From contig NZ_CP070352.1 of assembly GCF_016919405.1 (NCBI RefSeq), forward strand, positions 558,001 to 622,000: a DNA stretch of 64,000 nucleotides. The letters are read 5' to 3'. Numbering within the stretch: position 1 is the first letter of the stretch; every line of letters begins with the position of its first letter. The notes below the pieces were generated by a model. The model was not told the origin of the DNA, did not search any database, and saw only the letters and a program-made list of their open reading frames with translations. The DNA comes from Ensifer sp. PDNC004 (GTDB lineage Bacteria; Pseudomonadota; Alphaproteobacteria; Rhizobiales; Rhizobiaceae). Positions 61,606 to 64,000 of this stretch are shown in pieces. Made by a program: the position numbers and the translations under genes.

Positions 61606-62778
61606 TCAGAGGGCGGGTTCCCGCGGCAGGACGAGTGTGATTACGGCGCCGCCGCCGGCGCGCGCGGCAAACTCCAGCCGTCCACCATGCGCCTTGGCGA
61701 TCGCCTGGACGACGGAAAGCCCCAGACCCGTTCCGCCCGTCGCGCGCGATCGCGAGGCGTCGCCGCGCCAGAACAGGTCAATCGAATGGGTCGAAACGTC
61801 GTCAGGAAGACCGGGACCACGGTCCAGCATCCGGACAAAAGCCTCGTCGACGCCCCGTCGCCCGGTCTCGCAGCGCAGGACACGGCCGTCTGCGGCGTAG
61901 CGCGTGGCGTTTTCGATCAGCGCCAGTAGCGCCTGGCGCAGGCGCTGCGAATCGCCCGAAACCCGCACCGGCTCGAGCGCGACCTCCACCGACATGCCAA
62001 CCGAGCCAAGCAGGGTGTTCGACGCGCCAAGCACCTGGGTCGCCTCGACGGCGAGATCCACCGGGTGGCGCTGGGTGACCAGCTTCTGTCCGGCGGCAAG
62101 CGACAGGGTGCGCAGGTCCTCCACCAGCGCGGAGAGCCCCTCCACCTGCAGCAGCAATTGCCGCACCCTCTCTTGTTCAAGGGGGAAAACGCCGTCGGCC
62201 ATTCCCTGAAGGTTGCCCTGCAGGATCGTCAGCGGCGTGCGCAATTCATGCGCCACGGCCATTGTATTGAAGCGGAGCCTGTCTTCCATGCTTTCAAGCT
62301 CGGCCGCCAGTTCATCGAATGTTTTCACGAGAGTAGCCACCTCCTTGGCCCCCTTGCGGATCGAGCCGACACGCACCGCAAAGTCTCCGGCCCGGAGGTC
62401 CTGCGTCGCCCGTGCCAACGCTTCAAGCGGGCGGCTGATCTTGCGTGCCAGCCAGTAGCCGACCAAGCCGCAGAACGCGACGGCGATGCCCCCGAAACCG
62501 AGAATGAGCTTGTCGACTTCCCAGTTCCCCCACTCCTCGAGCTCCTCCGTGCTAGCCAGCAGGACCTGTAGCGAGTCCGGCGACGGCACCTTGCCGCTAT
62601 TGAGATCCTTGTAAGCCTCGACCGCCTTTGCCGGCATCCTATCCAGCAGTTTTGCCTCCAGCTGCGACTCCATGGAGTTCACACCGCCGTAGACGATGAC
62701 GACGCTGAACACGAGCAGGACGACAATCACCAGGGCGGTCAGGATACCCAGCGGAAGGCGCGACAGGCTGACTTTCAT
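61606..62778 (-). CDS. Sensor histidine kinase
   Basis: 390 residues. Two membrane helices (about 10-32 and 93-113) bracket a short periplasmic sensor of about 60 residues; HAMP (about 114-165); phosphoacceptor H-box VAHELRTPL (about 175); N-box LIENATRYA; G-boxes DRGPGLPDD and GGTGLGLSVVQAI. It overlaps the response regulator stop by 4 bases (ATGA). The small sensor domain and domain order recall BaeS/AdeS-type envelope-stress kinases. Signal unknown. Confidence 0.92.
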   Translation of the reverse strand: MKVSLSRLPLGILTALVIVVLLVFSVVIVYGGVNSMESQLEAKLLDRMPAKAVEAYKDLNSGKVPSPDSLQVLLASTEELEEWGNWEVDKLILGFGGIAVAFCGLVGYWLARKISRPLEALARATQDLRAGDFAVRVGSIRKGAKEVATLVKTFDELAAELESMEDRLRFNTMAVAHELRTPLTILQGNLQGMADGVFPLEQERVRQLLLQVEGLSALVEDLRTLSLAAGQKLVTQRHPVDLAVEATQVLGASNTLLGSVGMSVEVALEPVRVSGDSQRLRQALLALIENATRYAADGRVLRCETGRRGVDEAFVRMLDRGPGLPDDVSTHSIDLFWRGDASRSRATGGTGLGLSVVQAIAKAHGGRLEFAARAGGGAVITLVLPREPAL

Positions 62779-63470
62779 CTTGGCTCCACGAAGCGATAAC
62801 CGACGCCGCGCACGGCGCTGAAGAAGCCGCAGGCCCCGAGATCTTCCAGCTTGCGCCTGAGATTGGCGATGTGGGTGTCGACCGTGCGGGCGAGCGCGTC
62901 GCTGTCCGGCAGGCAGGCGTCGAGGATATCGGCGCGATCGAAGGCATGCGTCGGGCGGCGGATCATGTGGGCAAGGATGCGGAACTCGCTGAGCGTCAAC
63001 GGCACGGAGTGGCGATTGCCGGCTTTTTCGACGAAGGCAACATGGGCATCGAGATCGACCTCGACACTCTCGAAGCGGAGCACGGTGGCGCCGGCGCCGT
63101 TGCGGGTGCGGCGCAGCACCGCGTTGACGCGCGCCACCACCTCCTGCGGGTTGAACGGCTTGATGACGTAGTCATCCGCTCCGAGCCTCAGTCCGGTCAG
63201 GCGGTCGAGATCTTCCGCCAGCGCCGTGACCATGATGACCGGCGTGTTCCCCTCGCGGCGAAGGCGGGCGAGAACCTCGAACCCGTCGAGCTTCGGCATG
63301 CGAACGTCCAGCAGCACCAGGTCCGGCGACAGCACCGCATGGTGGGTCAGCGCCGTCTCGCCGTCGGCGGCACGCACCGTCCGGAAACCGTCGCGCACGA
63401 GATACGCATCGAGGATCTGCGCAATCTCCGGCTCGTCCTCCGCCAGAAGGATGAGACCCTTATCGACCAT
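62775..63470 (-). CDS. OmpR-family response regulator
   Basis: 231 residues. Receiver domain with the acidic pocket LLAEDEPEI, phosphoacceptor Asp in DLVLLDVRMPK (about residue 54), the Thr switch in VIMVTALAE and Lys in DDYVIKPFNP. A winged helix follows (VPLTLSEFRILAHMIRRP, VDTHIANLRRKLE, VRGVGYRFV). It is similar to BaeR/AdeR regulators of efflux and envelope genes and is co-transcribed with the kinase. Confidence 0.93.
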   Translation of the reverse strand: MVDKGLILLAEDEPEIAQILDAYLVRDGFRTVRAADGETALTHHAVLSPDLVLLDVRMPKLDGFEVLARLRREGNTPVIMVTALAEDLDRLTGLRLGADDYVIKPFNPQEVVARVNAVLRRTRNGAGATVLRFESVEVDLDAHVAFVEKAGNRHSVPLTLSEFRILAHMIRRPTHAFDRADILDACLPDSDALARTVDTHIANLRRKLEDLGACGFFSAVRGVGYRFVEPR

Positions 63471-63865
63471 GTACTAACTCCCTGGAGCTGATGTTGTGAT
63501 CAGCAGCTTATGTGACGAATGAGCTCGCGTTGCAATTCATCCGCGTGCCCCGATCGACGCTTGGCCGGCCCTCCGGATAGAGCTCCGGACAAATCTTCGC
63601 CGTTTCTTGACAATTGGCGGCGGACGGCCGGCGCAACCGGCAAAACAGGCTTCCCTACCGCCGGCGAAATGCGAAGCCGCCCGTTAAAGAGTGCTGGAGA
63701 CTTGCATTCCCGCTTGCCGTTTTGCACTCGACCAGAAGGTGCATCCGCCAGCCATCTGATCTTGCGCATCAAGCACTCCCCGTTCCTCGACGCAGCCTTG
63801 ACAGAGCGGAGCAAGTGTCCGGCCCACACATTCCGACAACTTGCGAGCGACCGCATGTCCAGCCT
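63471..63865. other. Region with no supportable gene
   Basis: About 400 bases upstream of the two-component system. A 118-codon minus-strand open frame (63500-63856) has no ribosome binding site, domain or codon pattern that makes it convincing. The response regulator promoter must lie near 63471-63560. No clear terminator or operator was found. Confidence 0.5.
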
Positions 63866-64000
63866 TTACTCATCCACGGCGACTTCCTCAAACAGCAGCC
63901 GATGGCCGCGCCCCAATCCCCGTCTCTGGCCGGGGCAGGCACGGGCCCGCCTCGAACAGCAGCCGATTGCGGCTGCCGGCGCGCTGACCATTTGCGCAGC
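63866..64000 (-). CDS. Possible C-terminal end of a gene running in from beyond the window
   Basis: On the minus strand an open frame runs from the window edge to a TAA at 63866-63868, ending in GLGRGHRLLFEEVAVDE. No domain is recognisable in the 44 codons seen. A 20-base near-repeat (63886-63905 and 63950-63969) lies within it. It may be noncoding. Confidence 0.25.
   Translation of the reverse strand, partial: AAQMVSAPAAAIGCCSRRARACPGQRRGLGRGHRLLFEEVAVDE

Noticed and set aside
63500..63856. A 118-codon minus-strand open frame upstream of the two-component system
   Set aside because: No ribosome site, no family resemblance and mixed composition; treated as noncoding.

Overview
The window looks like part of a replicon of a Rhizobiaceae alphaproteobacterium (Ensifer/Sinorhizobium/Rhizobium-like). 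This rests on the high GC content, tightly packed ATGA-overlapping operons, many ABC uptake systems, an Agrobacterium-type cellulose operon (bcsN-A-B-Z-K) and the gene styles (ROK and LacI regulators paired with sugar ABC operons, an ArsR-SRPBCC fusion). No database search was possible, so the genus is an inference. No rRNA, tRNA, CRISPR array, insertion sequence or prophage was seen.

Layout. 1-3185: 3' end of a Bat (von Willebrand A) operon (BatA tail, a VWA-TPR fusion, BatD). 3321-7586: an exported arylsulfatase, then a large membrane protein with a spermidine-synthase-like C-terminal domain. 7793-9573: a two-gene unit (thiazoline-carboxylate hydrolase plus N-carbamoyl-amino-acid hydrolase) matching a thiazoline-to-L-cysteine route. 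9640-12394: isochorismatase-fold hydrolase and pirin, divergent from a LysR regulator. 12412-20053: ROK regulator divergent from an SBP-permease-permease-SIS-PfkB-ATPase operon, arranged like Amadori-compound or amino-sugar uptake systems. 20120-24360: polar amino acid ABC importer divergent from a D-threonine aldolase-type PLP enzyme. 24399-25836: ArsR-SRPBCC fusion and a DHFR/RibD-fold protein. 26099-30183: sulfate ABC importer (sbp-cysT-cysW-cysA). 30348-32673: FAD-linked hydroxyacid dehydrogenase and an Xre/RES toxin-antitoxin pair. 32718-39576: leucine/isovalerate catabolic operon (liuA, liuB, ridA-like, liuD, liuE, liuC). 39887-48737: cellulose operon. 48888-57893: ribose-type ABC importer with class II aldolase, FGGY kinase and tagatose-epimerase-type isomerase, divergent from a LacI regulator; the sugar is unknown. 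57981-59153: Lrp/AsnC regulator and LysE exporter. 59211-63470: GFA-family protein, a broken serine hydrolase, a VirK/YbjX (DUF535) protein and a two-component system. The last ~530 bases hold no convincing complete gene.

How it works together. Most of the window is small-molecule scavenging: each importer is joined to its own enzymes and faces a divergent regulator across a short palindrome-bearing region. Sulfur supply recurs (sulfatase, thiazoline-to-cysteine pair, sulfate importer). Envelope functions are the Bat proteins, cellulose synthase and the two-component/YbjX group. Each of the four binding-protein genes is followed by a GC-rich stem-loop before the next gene of its operon, a likely device for setting binding-protein excess.

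Most promising for new biology: the SIS/PfkB ABC operon (12412-20053), the FGGY/epimerase/aldolase ABC operon (48888-57893), and the membrane-fused spermidine-synthase-like protein that has lost the family's catalytic aspartates (5031-7586).
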